A stretch of 64,000 bases of DNA, taken from positions 14,086,501-14,150,500 of the forward strand of contig CM072862.1 of NCBI GenBank assembly GCA_036937835.1. Direction: 5' to 3'. The first letter of the stretch is position 1. Each line of letters starts with the position of its first letter. The DNA is from Pampus argenteus. Its lineage: Eukaryota > Chordata > Actinopteri > Scombriformes > Stromateidae. The translations under genes were made by a program, and so were the position numbers. The notes beneath the pieces were generated by a model. The model was given only the letters and a program-made list of their open reading frames with translations. It was not told the origin of the DNA and ran no database searches. This document shows positions 20,740 through 31,241 of this stretch, in pieces.

Positions 20740-21625
20740 ATACAGTGGTAGTATTGCTTCTTATTCTTTCCATACGAAACCCCTTATCAGTTTAGCTAAT
20801 GCCCTCAGGCAGGAGAGCAGTGAGTCAGGTTGCCACATCAGTATGGGTAAAAGCAACGTTCAGCACAGGGTTAGGCAAAAAAGACAGCTTATAAAAGATT
20901 ATACTGCCATGATAGCAAATAATCAGGAGCTAATTCATTGTGTGGCCCTCTCGCATCGCTCCCTAAGCCTCCTTATTAGAGGGCTTACATCTACATTTGC
21001 AGCTGATGAGGGTGCTTCTCCTCTCTTAAATTTAAACAGTGCGTACCAGATGGAGATGGCACACTAATATTAGATTTGGCCCCTCACTTTTCCATTATTT
21101 GTAATAGTTATGGATGATATAGAGTCAGATATTTGCTAAATCAGCGCCTAAAGGATTTTTATGTGAAATGCAAAGAGATCAGAGTGTTTCATCTAGATCT
21201 GATTATTTTATTGATAACAGCTAGTGGGTGGCAGGTCCTCAGATAAGGGGCTTAGCTCGATTCATTTCCCTTATACAAATCCTTCCTCTGAGCATCGTTC
21301 ACATTTATTTTAAGTTTTTAAATTTATCTTAAGTATAACAGCAACTAAATGCTTTAATATTTTCCCCCTGAATGTGCTAAATGAATTAAAAATGATGAGA
21401 GACTAATGGATGGAGGTGCATTTTTACAAATCACAAAACTCCATATGTGTCTAGCTCTAATTAGTTCTTTTATCATTTCAATGACAAATTTTGAATTGTG
21501 TGCCAGAGAATTTCATTATAGGCATACATGTATATATCATACCAGCAGGAAAACCCTCATCTATGTAGCCCAGGCTTCACCATAAATCAGGCTAAATTCC
21601 CTAGAAAGAGGACACTGCACCCAGA
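20740..21625. other. Long CNE-like block
   Basis: Nearly 900 bp without microsatellites or recognised transposons, dense in regulatory-type cores. These include an exact AP-2 site (20801-20810), AATAATCAGGAGCTAATTCA, TTATTGATAACAG, GTGAAATGCAAAGAG, TCTAATTAGTTC and ATAAATCAGGCTAAAT. A 74-codon frame (20843-21067) is open but matches nothing known to me. This is the longest uninterrupted block of this texture in the window. Confidence 0.35.
20801..20810. promoter_or_regulatory. AP-2 consensus site
   Basis: GCCCTCAGGC fits the TFAP2 consensus (GCCNNNGGC family, SCCTBRGGC form) exactly. It lies in the repeat-poor block 20740-21625. TFAP2 factors act in neural crest and epidermis; occupancy is untested. 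Confidence 0.3.
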
Positions 21626-23667
21626 ACTAAAATAGTATCACCCAGGGCTACTTCTGATTGAATGTTTTATCACAGACAATCCTGAGTGGCGGAAAAAAAA
21701 AAACTAATTCATTCATCCTGCTCAAGTAAAGAACTGTAACAACCATGTAATTCCTCTGAGAATTTGCCATTTCAGAGCACTTTGATTTGTCATGTTATTC
21801 ATGCCTTTTCATCCTTCTTTCTTCCTGCCCTCAGCTCTACAGTGTGGTGGGTATCGTGTGCTGTAATTCAGCTTTTTATAACTCCCTTGCTCATTCACCT
21901 ATTGAGTATCTGCCACTGTAGTACCAGGGCCACATGAGTTCATCACTCTGCCTCAGTAAAAGGATACAATAAGTATGTGTCCAGGACGGCTTTGGAAGGG
22001 CATGGATATCCGTCAGCAGTGCATGTGATGGATCATGGTGGTGTCTGGGATGAATAGACATGCAACACAAAATACAGTAAGGCCAAAATGTGCAGGAATA
22101 TACATTACATCCATTTAATCATCCACGCGTGTTAGGAAAGCAGGCGGGCCTTGCTTTCTCTATTCCTGCTGCCTTCAAAAGCTTTGCGTAGATTGATTAT
22201 GTACAGAGAAGCAGCGAGCATAGCTGCAAAACACCTGCCAAGAAGAGGAGGCAGTGAGCTTTTTCACTGTTACACAGAAAGCACGCAACAAGGCAGAGAG
22301 AAAAGAAAGAATGGATGACTGCTTAGCTACCCAGATAAATAGCTCTGAGTATGCAGAGCACTGATGGAAATCTAGCTTCCTAGCGCAGGAACATAAAACT
22401 CACCACTCGATGGCCAAATAAGTTGTCTCACATCTGCCACTTGTGGAATATTGAGGAGAAACAAAGGTAACCTTGAGACAGTGACAGTTTGCTGATCCTT
22501 CAAAGGGACAGTGGAGAGAGTCCGTCAAAAAGAATTGAGGTGAAATGTTTTCGCAGCTGAGTTAGAGGATGAATTACTATCCTATAAAAGGAAGGAGGTC
22601 ATTAGGAAGGGATGCCAAAACATGGAAAACTGATAAGGTGTTAACTGGCTTTAAAATCTCATCATCATCTCTGAGCACGTATCTATCTTGATGCCCTAGG
22701 CCTTATTTAACCTCAGTTAAAATACTCACAGCCTTTTACACTCACATGAAACTGTACTATTAAGGTCATCCTGGATAAATGTATTCATGAAGTGTGATCT
22801 GCATGAATGAAAAAAAAAAGGGCTGTGAGACAGCGCTGCCACAGACATCACCGTAGTGATGATGTGATTGATGATGATTAGAGATCTTGTCTTAAATCGA
22901 TTTTACAGGATATGTCAGCTGCTCTCAGTACTAAAATGTAAACATGTCCCTTGTCCTTTATTCAAGGAGTGCTACATGTCAAGCCTCTAGCGCCATCGAA
23001 TATGCATTATTACCCAAAGAAAATCTTCTAGGTTCTACTTTACTCCCTTTCTGAAGTTGGGACGGACTCACGCTTAACTAAAGATGAAGAGAGACAGAAC
23101 AAAGAGAGAAAAAACAGGGTAACAGGAAGAGGAGCAAACAGGGAGCAATTTTGTAACAAAAGACACTCTCAATAAAGGGGAGCACAGTCCCTTTAATGTT
23201 TCTTTTATGAGAGGATGAAGACATTGGCAGTAGTTAGTTTTTCCAATATACATGGAAAAGTTAACATAAGAAGCATGAAATACCAATGGAGTCATTATTG
23301 TTGTTTTATTTGAATCTCTTACTAGGAAATCTATGTGCTATAATCTAAATGCTGTCTGTAGTCTGTACTTGATCTGTTAAAAGATAAGCTTAACAGGCAG
23401 ATTTATTATAGCAGCTCCTCAAAGCCTGAATGTGCTAATAGGCCATGCATTACTAAATCTATAATAAACATATTTTTCTTAACTCCTTTTTAAAACAAAC
23501 AATACCAGACTTCCTTTCTAGCTTCCTCAGCTCAGGGTCATTTGACTGGCATGGCAGTGGACTGTCTCTCACAGCCGGACCAGAGAGCCCCTCTCACCTC
23601 TGTCTCATCTGGGAAGCCCTGGGGTTAGGCTGAGGGAAGAAAGAAGGCTGAAGGCAGGGCCGGATGA
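21626..23667. other. Non-coding; scattered CNE-like texture
   Basis: The part from 22110 to 22290 (TTTAATCATCCACGCG, CTTTGCGTAGATTGATTATG) is CNE-like. The rest is ordinary. Short A-runs occur near 21692 and 22810. No coding-like frame or recognised transposon. Confidence 0.45.
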
Positions 23668-23835
23668 AAAACGAGGGTGTCACAGCATTGTTGCAAGGTT
23701 AGCACACCCACTAATGGAGCTGTGCTGGGGCAGGGCGCCCTGAGGATCGACCCCGCCAAGGGGGGCATGTACAAGCCCAAGATAAACTACTGTAGGGGGC
23801 ATGGCACTGCCCCAAGCCCCTCTACTGCCCGCTAA
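23668..23835 (+). CDS. Candidate coding segment, GC-rich, unidentified
   Basis: Between an in-frame TGA (23665-23667) and TAA (23833-23835) lies a 55-codon open frame with no usable ATG near its start. From about 23701 the codons look coding-like: most third positions are G or C (GTG CTG, CAG GGC GCC CTG, ATC GAC CCC GCC AAG, ATG TAC AAG CCC AAG). The central peptide is GQGALRIDPAKGGMYKPKIN. I cannot place it in a family. Splice signals are weak: possible acceptors end in GTCACAG or GGTTAG without a good pyrimidine tract, and GTAGGG after AACTACT is a poor donor. The antisense strand is also open, and a palindrome CAGGGCGCCCTG sits inside. It may be a true exon, a decayed retrocopy, or a GC-rich non-coding island. 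Confidence 0.25.
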   Translation, partial: KTRVSQHCCKVSTPTNGAVLGQGALRIDPAKGGMYKPKINYCRGHGTAPSPSTAR

Positions 23836-25204
23836 GCACTCGCACGCACACACGCAGACACACACGAACCACCTTTATTGGCTAGAAAAACCATCTCAAC
23901 ATTTATAGCTGACCATCAGATGCAATACTGAAAGATCCCTACTGCTCATCATAAAGCATTGTGTTTGACACAGCACTATTCAATGTTTATAAAAAGCTGA
24001 GTAACACTGTAACTCTGTTAGGGCAGTGTTAGAGGGAGTCAATTCACTGTACTTCACCATTCACAGTTTTTTTTGACAGTGGAGACATTTAATATTTCTT
24101 GATTCCATGCAGTGATAATTGCTATCCAACCCAAACCAATCCCTTCCCACAAAAGGTAAACCTCTCAAGTAAAGGGGGAAAGCAAATTGAATGAGCAGAT
24201 CCTGAGCCCGAGTGTGAAGGGACCACTCAGCGGTTCATGTTTCAGAATAAACTGCCAAGCCGTGCTGCTGCCCAGACTGTTCATGTAGACTACATGGAAA
24301 CATGCTTGTCTTCTGCCGTTTCAGCAGCATAGATGGTTTTAACACAGCCAGGTAAATACTGATTATCCCAGGGCACTGCAGACAGCTGAGAGAAAAATGA
24401 GTGAAAGTAAAGAATGAGACATATGGCTGACATGCTCCTGTTGTGTGGGGTTGCACCACTGAGCGGTCAAGGGTGGGGAGTTTCAGACAGAGGGGACATG
24501 AAGAACGACATGCCCTGGAAGATCTCTCGCTCACATGGGACTCAGAGTTGACAAAGAAGGCTCTGTTTGGCAGAGTGGCAGCCATATTAATGACCAGTTT
24601 ATCACTGTTTGTCAGGGGCTGAGAAAAAAAGAAAAGATGGGAAGGAGGAAAACGTTTCCCAGCAGGCTTTTAAGGAGACTGACTTCCTGCCAGGAGAGGA
24701 GAGGAATGCTGACATCTTCCTGTTCGCTGCTCACAGGCACTTTTGATTGGTCAAGAGGGGACACAGATGGGTCAGTGAGCCATGCTTTGATAGGACAGTA
24801 GGAATGTGGGAAGGTCAGTGTAGAGTCCAGTCAATGTCAGGTCTAAGTTGAGGGTTTAAGTGAGAAACACCCTCCAATGGAGTGAGGGAAGGAAAAAGAG
24901 AGGCTTGGGGTGAAAAAGGCTCAATGGTCTGAAGGAGAAAAACTGTGTGCAGATTCCACACTGGTGGATGTATCATATATGTTGAGTTATACCTTTTTTT
25001 TTTTAATTATTTTAAATGTGCAAACCAAAAGATGCACAAGGAACTGCCAGCCTATACATACACATATTTTGGTCACTGCACACGTTTGAGAGCCTGAGGT
25101 CTCTCTCTTCAGCTGTGACATCACTGTTGCTAATCAAAGCAATGTTGTGTGAAGTGTATCTGATAGTATCTCAAAAAGAGTGTCTGTGTCTGACAGTGTG
25201 AGTC
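23836..25204. other. Non-coding, nothing firm
   Basis: Starts with a short degenerate CA patch (23838-23866). Open frames of 116 codons (minus, 24235-24585) and 88 codons (plus, 24535-24801) show no domain. A-/G-rich sequence occurs at 24600-24660 and a T-rich run near 24993. No repeat family recognised. Confidence 0.45.
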
Positions 25205-25663
25205 AGGAGGTGAAATAGGCTCATTATAGGCTGGATTGAGCCTGCCTAGAATCCAGCAGAGACAAGCCTGTCCAACAAGCCTCACCAAAACCTCTGTTGC
25301 TGATCTAACAAAGCCCCTCTTATTCGGGGCAGCAGACGGAGGCCCACAGGGAGAAAACCTCAAAGACTTTAACAACACCTCAAACCCCAGCCTCCATGAC
25401 AGCTTGTTTCTTTCATTACTGAGCTCAAACGGGGGCTCCGTGGGTGCCAGTGTGGGCATGCCCGTATTAAAGAGAAAATAAGCCTCTGCCCACACATTAT
25501 CGCTCACATGGCACCGACACCCACAGGCATTATTGCGTGGAATTTTCCAGTACCAGCATCTCATCACCCAACGTAATGTGTTTCCACGTGTGGTGGCAAT
25601 TAAAAGTGCCCAAACAGAGAAGCGGTAACAGAAACCACACTGGCTCCTGTGTGCAGAGGCCAC
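25205..25663. other. CNE-like or coding-like block, open on both strands
   Basis: The minus strand has no stop over 25130-25663 (177 codons counting from ATG), the longest open frame in the window. On the plus strand a frame is open from 25230 to TAA at 25479-25481, and its codon choice looks more natural (GGCCCACAGGGAGAAAACCT; peptide part NLKDFNNTSNPSLHDSL). The minus peptide is rich in C, W and R, as antisense readings often are. No family is recognised for either strand, and no clear splice sites bound the plus frame. I treat the block as probably constrained sequence of unknown kind. Confidence 0.3.
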
Positions 25664-26226
25664 CGTGTCTTTCTAGACCGTGAAAACTACAGCGCAGGGC
25701 AGATACCGTAAATGAACAGCAACACTACCTATTAACAAGTGATACATACAGTGTAGTATGTAGAAACAATGATACATGTGGTTTTTACACACACACACAC
25801 ACGCACACAAATGCATGAATCCAAATATTGTACATATAAGAAATATGATATTCTATTCCATGAAGTATTTACTTTGCTGGAAATATAAAATAGTCACCGT
25901 GAATGACTGTTAGAATAAGCATTGCAGTCACAGTATCATGAATCCTCATGCGTCTGTCTGCTCCAGCTGGCCTCCCTACCATTACATCTTGACTGTAGTT
26001 GAGGACCATCAATCCCCACAAATCAGACCCACTTAGGAAATCAGTGTTTTTCTATTTATCCTCTACATCTGAATTTGTTGTCTTTGCGTTACAAAGAGTT
26101 ACTTTACGATTAACAGTTTCATTATCCCTCTAAGAGAGCTCATGGAACACACTCCATTTACATTCTTAAAAACAAATTTATATCCTCCTATGCCTAATAT
26201 CGGGTAGTATAGGAGACAAAAACCCC
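25664..26226. other. Non-coding with a (CA)n patch
   Basis: Contains an interrupted CA run at 25787-25809. The rest is ordinary AT-rich sequence without recognised features. Confidence 0.5.
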
Positions 26227-26285
26227 AAACAAACAAACAAACACACACACACGTACACACACGCACACATATATATACATACAAA
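26227..26285. repeat. Compound (CAAA)n-(CA)n-(TA)n simple repeat
   Basis: About four CAAA units grade into interrupted CA units and then ATATATATAC. Stepwise decay of one simple repeat into another. Confidence 0.9.
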
Positions 26286-26789
26286 AGGTGCACACACAAA
26301 GGTTTTCCTGCAACCTCTACTGAGATTGCATAAGAAAACCACCCACGGAACCGCAACAGGACACATTCAACTTCCGTTTACTTCAAAGCGTCGCAATTCC
26401 GATAATCTTTCCACCCACCTGATACTTCATGAGCAATGAGCATTACCAATACTGAAAATGGACAGCAATCTATCATCAGCAAACAGATGCTGACAGCATT
26501 GCACTCCTACTGCTCTCTGAAAGTGCAGGTTCAGTCACTCTGCATAACACCCATGAAACTCTGACCCTTCATACACTGATGGCATTGTGGTGTTTAATCA
26601 TAGTGAGAGACATTAAATAAACTGAGGTTACATAGAGCAGTATAATGTAATATTTGTGCAGAGGCCTGAGAAGAGTCTTATCAATAACTTTACAACAGGC
26701 CAGAAAGGGGGTAAGAGAGGTAAAAGTACAATGAGCTGAAGCTGGCAAGAGGCTATCTGGTGTTATGGTTTTGAGGGACAGTGGGAAAG
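26286..26789. other. Non-coding, nothing assigned
   Basis: Ordinary sequence; the overlapping minus-strand frames near 26099-26366 translate the CA repeat and are not genes. Confidence 0.5.
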
Positions 26790-26965
26790 TGCTTTGGGGA
26801 CAGTGGGGTTAATAGTCCAGGGAAGACAGGCCTGGCACCAGCATGTTATAATAATACACTTGGCAGCTACAATGGTGTCAACCCCTTAATTCCCCCCGGG
26901 AGAGAAGGACACAGCCTAATCTGTATTCAGTCCTGACATTGTCCACATCTGATATGGAACATTAG
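26790..26965. other. CNE-like block, weak to moderate
   Basis: Repeat-poor, with GGGTTAATAGTCC, ATTCCCCCCGGGAGAG and CCTAATCTG strings. Texture similar to other candidate blocks; inference only. Confidence 0.22.
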
Positions 26966-27212
26966 CCCCTAACTCTCTCTATAGACTAGTGTCCTTCGGT
27001 TTATATTACTTTATGTTAATAGAGAAAGAAAAGTCCATGCGCTGTCGTTTGTCATTGTTAGCAGAGGTCCTCCCTGAGCCTGTTTGAAATGCATTTGTTT
27101 AGAAGAGAAAAGGGGGAAGGTAAATCTGACCGCCCAGGGAACCTCGTCATTTCTCCATCTCTATTGATCTTTGATCAAACTGAGGGCCTTCCGAGCAGCC
27201 CTTCCTCTCCTT
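26966..27212. other. Non-coding, nothing assigned
   Basis: An open frame of 61 codons (27089-27274) runs into the hairpin and shows no domain. No repeat recognised. Confidence 0.5.
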
Positions 27213-27249
27213 GTCCTATGTTCTGCACTCCTCCTGCAGAACATAGGAC
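27213..27249. repeat. Perfect 15-bp inverted repeat, 7-nt loop
   Basis: GTCCTATGTTCTGCA (27213-27227) is the exact reverse complement of TGCAGAACATAGGAC (27235-27249), separated by CTCCTCC. It is the longest perfect short-loop hairpin I find here. A T9-T10 run begins about 28 bp later (27278). Complementarity stops sharply outside the stem, so a microRNA precursor is unlikely. Confidence 0.88.
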
Positions 27250-27469
27250 CTTTGCTGTAAACAGTCAACTGTGAGATTTTTTTTTTTTATGAATCTTAAC
27301 TACTTTAAAGGATAATTATTTACAATAGAAATGAAATGCATACCAACATGAATAAATCTGTTCTAAGTAGTTGCTCAACAAGAGATGAGCCATTGTTACA
27401 TTTCTGCTTAACATAGTGTGCATCGTCTTATTTGAATAAAATAAAATGAGGGAAAGTCTGGTGGAGCTG
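27250..27469. other. Non-coding, AT-rich
   Basis: A T-rich run at about 27278-27288, then AT-rich sequence. Nothing assigned. Confidence 0.5.
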
Positions 27470-28110
27470 GCAGAGGAGGGAATATTGTTTAAATCTGACA
27501 GTATTCTCTGACTTCTGCTGGAATTAATTCAGCTAATTGTCTTCAGCCCAATTAGAGTCTATTCCCCTCTGCAGTCTGGTGAAACAGTGCCGGGCTAATT
27601 GGATTAAATCTTTATCATTTCCTGGAAAATACAGAGAGAAGGGGGAATATGAAGCAATAGTATGGCTTTTTTTAATTAAATCTAAGCTAATGACTGTGCT
27701 TTTATTAACACCCAACTTTTTCATGCTTCCATGCTGTAAATAGCGCTGAAAATCAAGAAGCAGAAGCTTTTACACGACCAATTTATTGTCCTATGAAACC
27801 CTCTCTGCAATGATTCCTGTATTGTATGTGATCATCAAAAAAACGCCTACAGGTTATCTCTCTTCTGTTTTCTTCTCCACAGTTGTCATTGCAAGACACC
27901 AGCAGGGCATGAGAGAACCTTATTGTAAACCTGTGAATGCACAGTACAGTAAAAAGCACATCCCTGCGTAGCACCAGCCCTGCTCATCCTCTTAAATGCC
28001 AATAATAATTAATGGTATTACAGCAGGATACTTCTGAGCCTCTTAAACTCTGATTTATTAGTGGCCTTTAGATAGGGCCAGGTGGGGCTGGCTCTGTGTA
28101 GAAAGCAGAC
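27470..28110. other. Strong CNE-like block rich in homeodomain sites
   Basis: Over about 640 bp there are no microsatellites. Homeodomain cores cluster: GAATTAATTC (27521), CTAATTG (27533), CAATTAG (27550), a perfect P3 dimer site (27596-27606), TTTAATTAAATC (27671), AATAATTAATGG (28001) and TGATTTATTAG. Frames are short on both strands and unrelated to known proteins. This is my best single enhancer candidate in the window, on motif density alone. Confidence 0.4.
27596..27606. promoter_or_regulatory. P3 paired-type homeodomain dimer site
   Basis: TAATTGGATTA fits TAATYNRATTA exactly. Dimers of paired-class homeodomains (PAX, PRRX, CRX/OTX types) bind this cooperatively. It overlaps CTAATTG and GGATTA single sites and sits 40-60 bp from two more TAATTG cores. 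Confidence 0.4.
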
Positions 28111-29895
28111 TTTGCCAGTCCTTACTGAAGCATAACAAGGGACTAGATAGAAGAAAACAATAATTATAGCTAAAATTATTAAGAGAAGGAATTTATCAGT
28201 GTTTTAGAGTAAATCCACACACTTTTCACATGAGACTCCTATTGTCTTCATCACCTATCTACAGTCTCATCAAAGCCACTACGGTGAACCTTGCGTTTTT
28301 TACTGTCCCCCCATCGCTGTGAGTGGTCACTGCCACTTGTTACCAGCTCAGACTATAAAAGGGGATTGTAAAAGGGCCGTTTATGTTCATGATGATTATA
28401 TGTTTTCTCTCAAAGTGTCCAGGGAATCACAGTGATAAATCCCTCCTTGAGGATAAAGTACTTATTCAGAATTAAGAGCTCATCAGAAAAAAAGAATCTC
28501 GGGGATTGTTGGTGTCAGTTAAGAAGCGGAGCGGATGCACAAAGAGAGAGAAAGGAGGCATTACTCTGATGATCCAAGACATGAGAAATGGCAAAAGCAG
28601 CAGTTCTTAGAACTCAGTGCAACTGTTCCAACCAGACCCTAGCTGTTATTTTCATCTCTACATGTGATATACTCTGGTAGTACCTTTTGGACATTTTTCA
28701 GCTTTCCACTAAAGTCCAGTAAAGGATTAAAGTGAATATACTATACTCCAGTTATATGCACTCTGTACTATCAATATGTATAGTGTATGCATCCACTTAA
28801 CCTCAGTACATAACAACCATATGTGCAACAATCCCCTGACCACTCAGCTTCTTTGATTCAGATTGAAGAGCCACTGTATCGATTCAGAGAAACCCAGTAC
28901 CCTCTACCCCCCATTTTTAAAAGAAGCCAAGTCGTGTGTCCAGCGTTGCTCTGCTCCAAGAATCATTTCTTTATAGTCTCAGAGGGAGAGACGGAGGAGA
29001 GCATCTGGAAAAACAAACAGGAAACCCAGTGAGAGGAAAGCTTGGATGATATACAGCCGGGAGGGAGTACTGCAGCTCTCTACCATGGTCAGGCTTTATA
29101 CTGCATGCCTCATGAAAACATAATGAACAGGAGCCAATGACCCAACAGCTGACATACAGACACGTGCAGATGTATGTTTGTGTGGCTGCACTCACAATCA
29201 TACAACACGGAGAAATATATGTGTGCACTTGTTGCTTCACTATACTGTTTCAAACAAAGTATTTGACTTATTTTTACATTGTCTTTTGGCATTTTATGTT
29301 CTCTCTTTTTTTCTATGGTAATATATTCATTTTTATAAAAGGCATGCCTATATTGATGAAAACGTGACAAGATAATAAATAGATCAAACAGGAAAAAAAT
29401 GTAAAAACATGTTTTTACTTATAGATGAAAAATAAACATTTTGTGTATTTCTCAACTGATCAATCATCGTCTGAAAAAAAAATCAAAAGCCTGAAAATAA
29501 AGGAAAAACCTGGTTCATTATAGTCATTTAACTGACAGCAAAATAAGCTGAAATCTTATGAATCATTTGTGCATGAGAAGAGCATGTCCACTCGCACCAA
29601 GTTTAATCACAGCTTAAGTTACCTGGACTGATTACAAGTTGAGTCTTTTAGAGAAACATAGTGAGAACAGATGGTAAAACTTATGAGACAGACATTAAGG
29701 GAAAAGCAATGCTTTAGTCACTTAGCTCGGGAGCAAAGGACAGTCATGTCTGATGATGTAATTTTAGTGGGAAATGAAATATCTAAACCATGTTATTTCA
29801 TGCCTGTCTACACACACGCTTCACTACAGACTCCCATGTTGACATTCCAAATAGGATTTCAGGGATCTGTTTTGCAGCTTGGAAAATGCTTTATA
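28111..29895. other. Non-coding; possible CNE at 28260-28480
   Basis: The part 28260-28480 is repeat-poor, with TGATGATTATATG and CACAGTGATAAATCCC strings and a TATAAAAG at 28354. The remainder, including 89- and 86-codon minus frames near 28971-29370, shows no recognised protein or repeat. Confidence 0.4.
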
Positions 29896-29897
29896 TC

Positions 29898-29929
<32 letters not shown>

Positions 29930-29934
29930 TATAT
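29896..29934. repeat. (TA)n microsatellite with one interruption
   Basis: About 19 TA units with one AAA interruption near 29925. Confidence 0.95.
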
Positions 29935-30289
29935 GAAGACTGCTCAGGAAAATGGATGTCTGAATCAGAGTAGGTAAATGACATTGCACAGTGCACGGAG
30001 CAGAGGGAAAGCGATCAATGCAGATCATAAACAGAATACAATAAAATAATCCATTGCCATTACCAGCAAATGGGCATTGTATTGGAGGCCTTTGCAGACT
30101 GAGAAATGCATTATTCCAGTTTGCCAAACAACTTGGATGAATGCATGAAAAAGAATGGCTACATAATGTGTCACCAATGTGCGAGACACAACAAGGTGAG
30201 GATCCGTTCCCTTCCCATTCCTTATTTATTTTATTTTGATAAAATAAATTATTTAAAACTGCACATATTCAAACAATCATGTGGATTGT

Positions 30290-30290
<1 letters not shown>
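29935..30290. other. Non-coding, nothing assigned
   Basis: Ordinary sequence; a TATTTTATTTTGATAAAATAAAT near-palindrome at about 30228-30250 is AT-rich and probably accidental. Confidence 0.5.
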
Positions 30291-30326
<36 letters not shown>

Positions 30327-30339
30327 ACCCACACACACA
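30291..30339. repeat. (CA)n microsatellite, about 24 units
   Basis: Long CA run with CCCACCC interruptions near 30325-30330. Confidence 0.96.
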
Positions 30340-31185
30340 TTACACCCTTACAAAACTCATCAGGCACCCCTGACACGCATTCCCCTAGCATGTGTCTGTG
30401 AAACCTGACTTCTTCTCTGTCACACTCCCAACATCTGGATCTGTTGAGGAAATTAACTGCCTGGCTATTCCACTGTCATTTAACCTGCAAGCAAAGGAGC
30501 CATGTGTTGAAAAGTTTTCTTGGATACTCATAGCCATGCTTGGAAAAGTGCCTCCCTGTGATAAATCACCCAACTCGTTCAATTGAGCAGCAGTGTCTTG
30601 TTGAAAATTTCCTCATAGAAATTTACATTCATGCACAGATTACAACAGCAGTGTTTAAAATCTGAGAGATGAGCCATTGTGAGATAAAGATACCTTTCAG
30701 CTAAAATAGAAATGGAAAGACGGAAAAGATTTTATTTTAATGTTTGACACATTTTTCCTATTCATTAGTTAGTTTGTTTATTATAAGTAGTTTGGGGCTG
30801 CATAGTACAGTATGCTTAGGTTATAAAGTAAAGTAACAGTAACAGAGTATGAACATTTTTAGCACATTGTACATTTGTTATTCTTGCTCACGTGTTTGCT
30901 TTATATAGAAGCTCAAAGGGTAACTATTCATATTCAATCAAAAAAATAACATGTTACTTGGAAGTGTGTACTTTTTGGGGGGAAGACTTGTCCACTGATT
31001 TAAGCTCTTAGATCTCTGTCCTTGGACACCTATTAAATTATTCAACAAAACAAGAGAGGGGTAGGTAATAGAGCTGGGGACTAAAGTAACTCAATCAGAG
31101 CCGGCTCTTTGACGTTCCCACCCTTGCCCCCAGAACTCGCACAATGGATACGCCTGCCACTCTCTGAGGTCAAAGGCTGTTTGTT
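30340..31185. other. Non-coding, nothing assigned
   Basis: Two frames (30385-30586, one per strand) overlap without recognisable proteins. No transposon recognised. Confidence 0.5.
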
Positions 31186-31241
31186 GACCACAAACCACAT
31201 AAAATTGGTTGCTCTGTAGCCATGGCCGGGGGAAGACCACA
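31165..31241. promoter_or_regulatory. RUNX motif cluster beside a DR1-like site
   Basis: ACCACA occurs at 31187-31192, 31194-31199 and 31236-31241, the first two in the tandem string ACCACAAACCACA. GAGGTCAAAGGCTG about 20 bp before carries an AGGTCA half-site in a DR1-like setting. Three RUNX-type cores in 55 bp is suggestive of a regulatory element but could be chance. Confidence 0.22.

Noticed and set aside
25130..25663. 177-residue minus frame as a real gene
   Set aside because: Composition (many C, W, R) is typical of an antisense reading; kept only as an open-frame observation.
28354..28361. TATAAAAG as a core promoter
   Set aside because: No initiator, CpG island, or downstream frame supports a promoter; TATA-like strings are frequent in AT-rich DNA.
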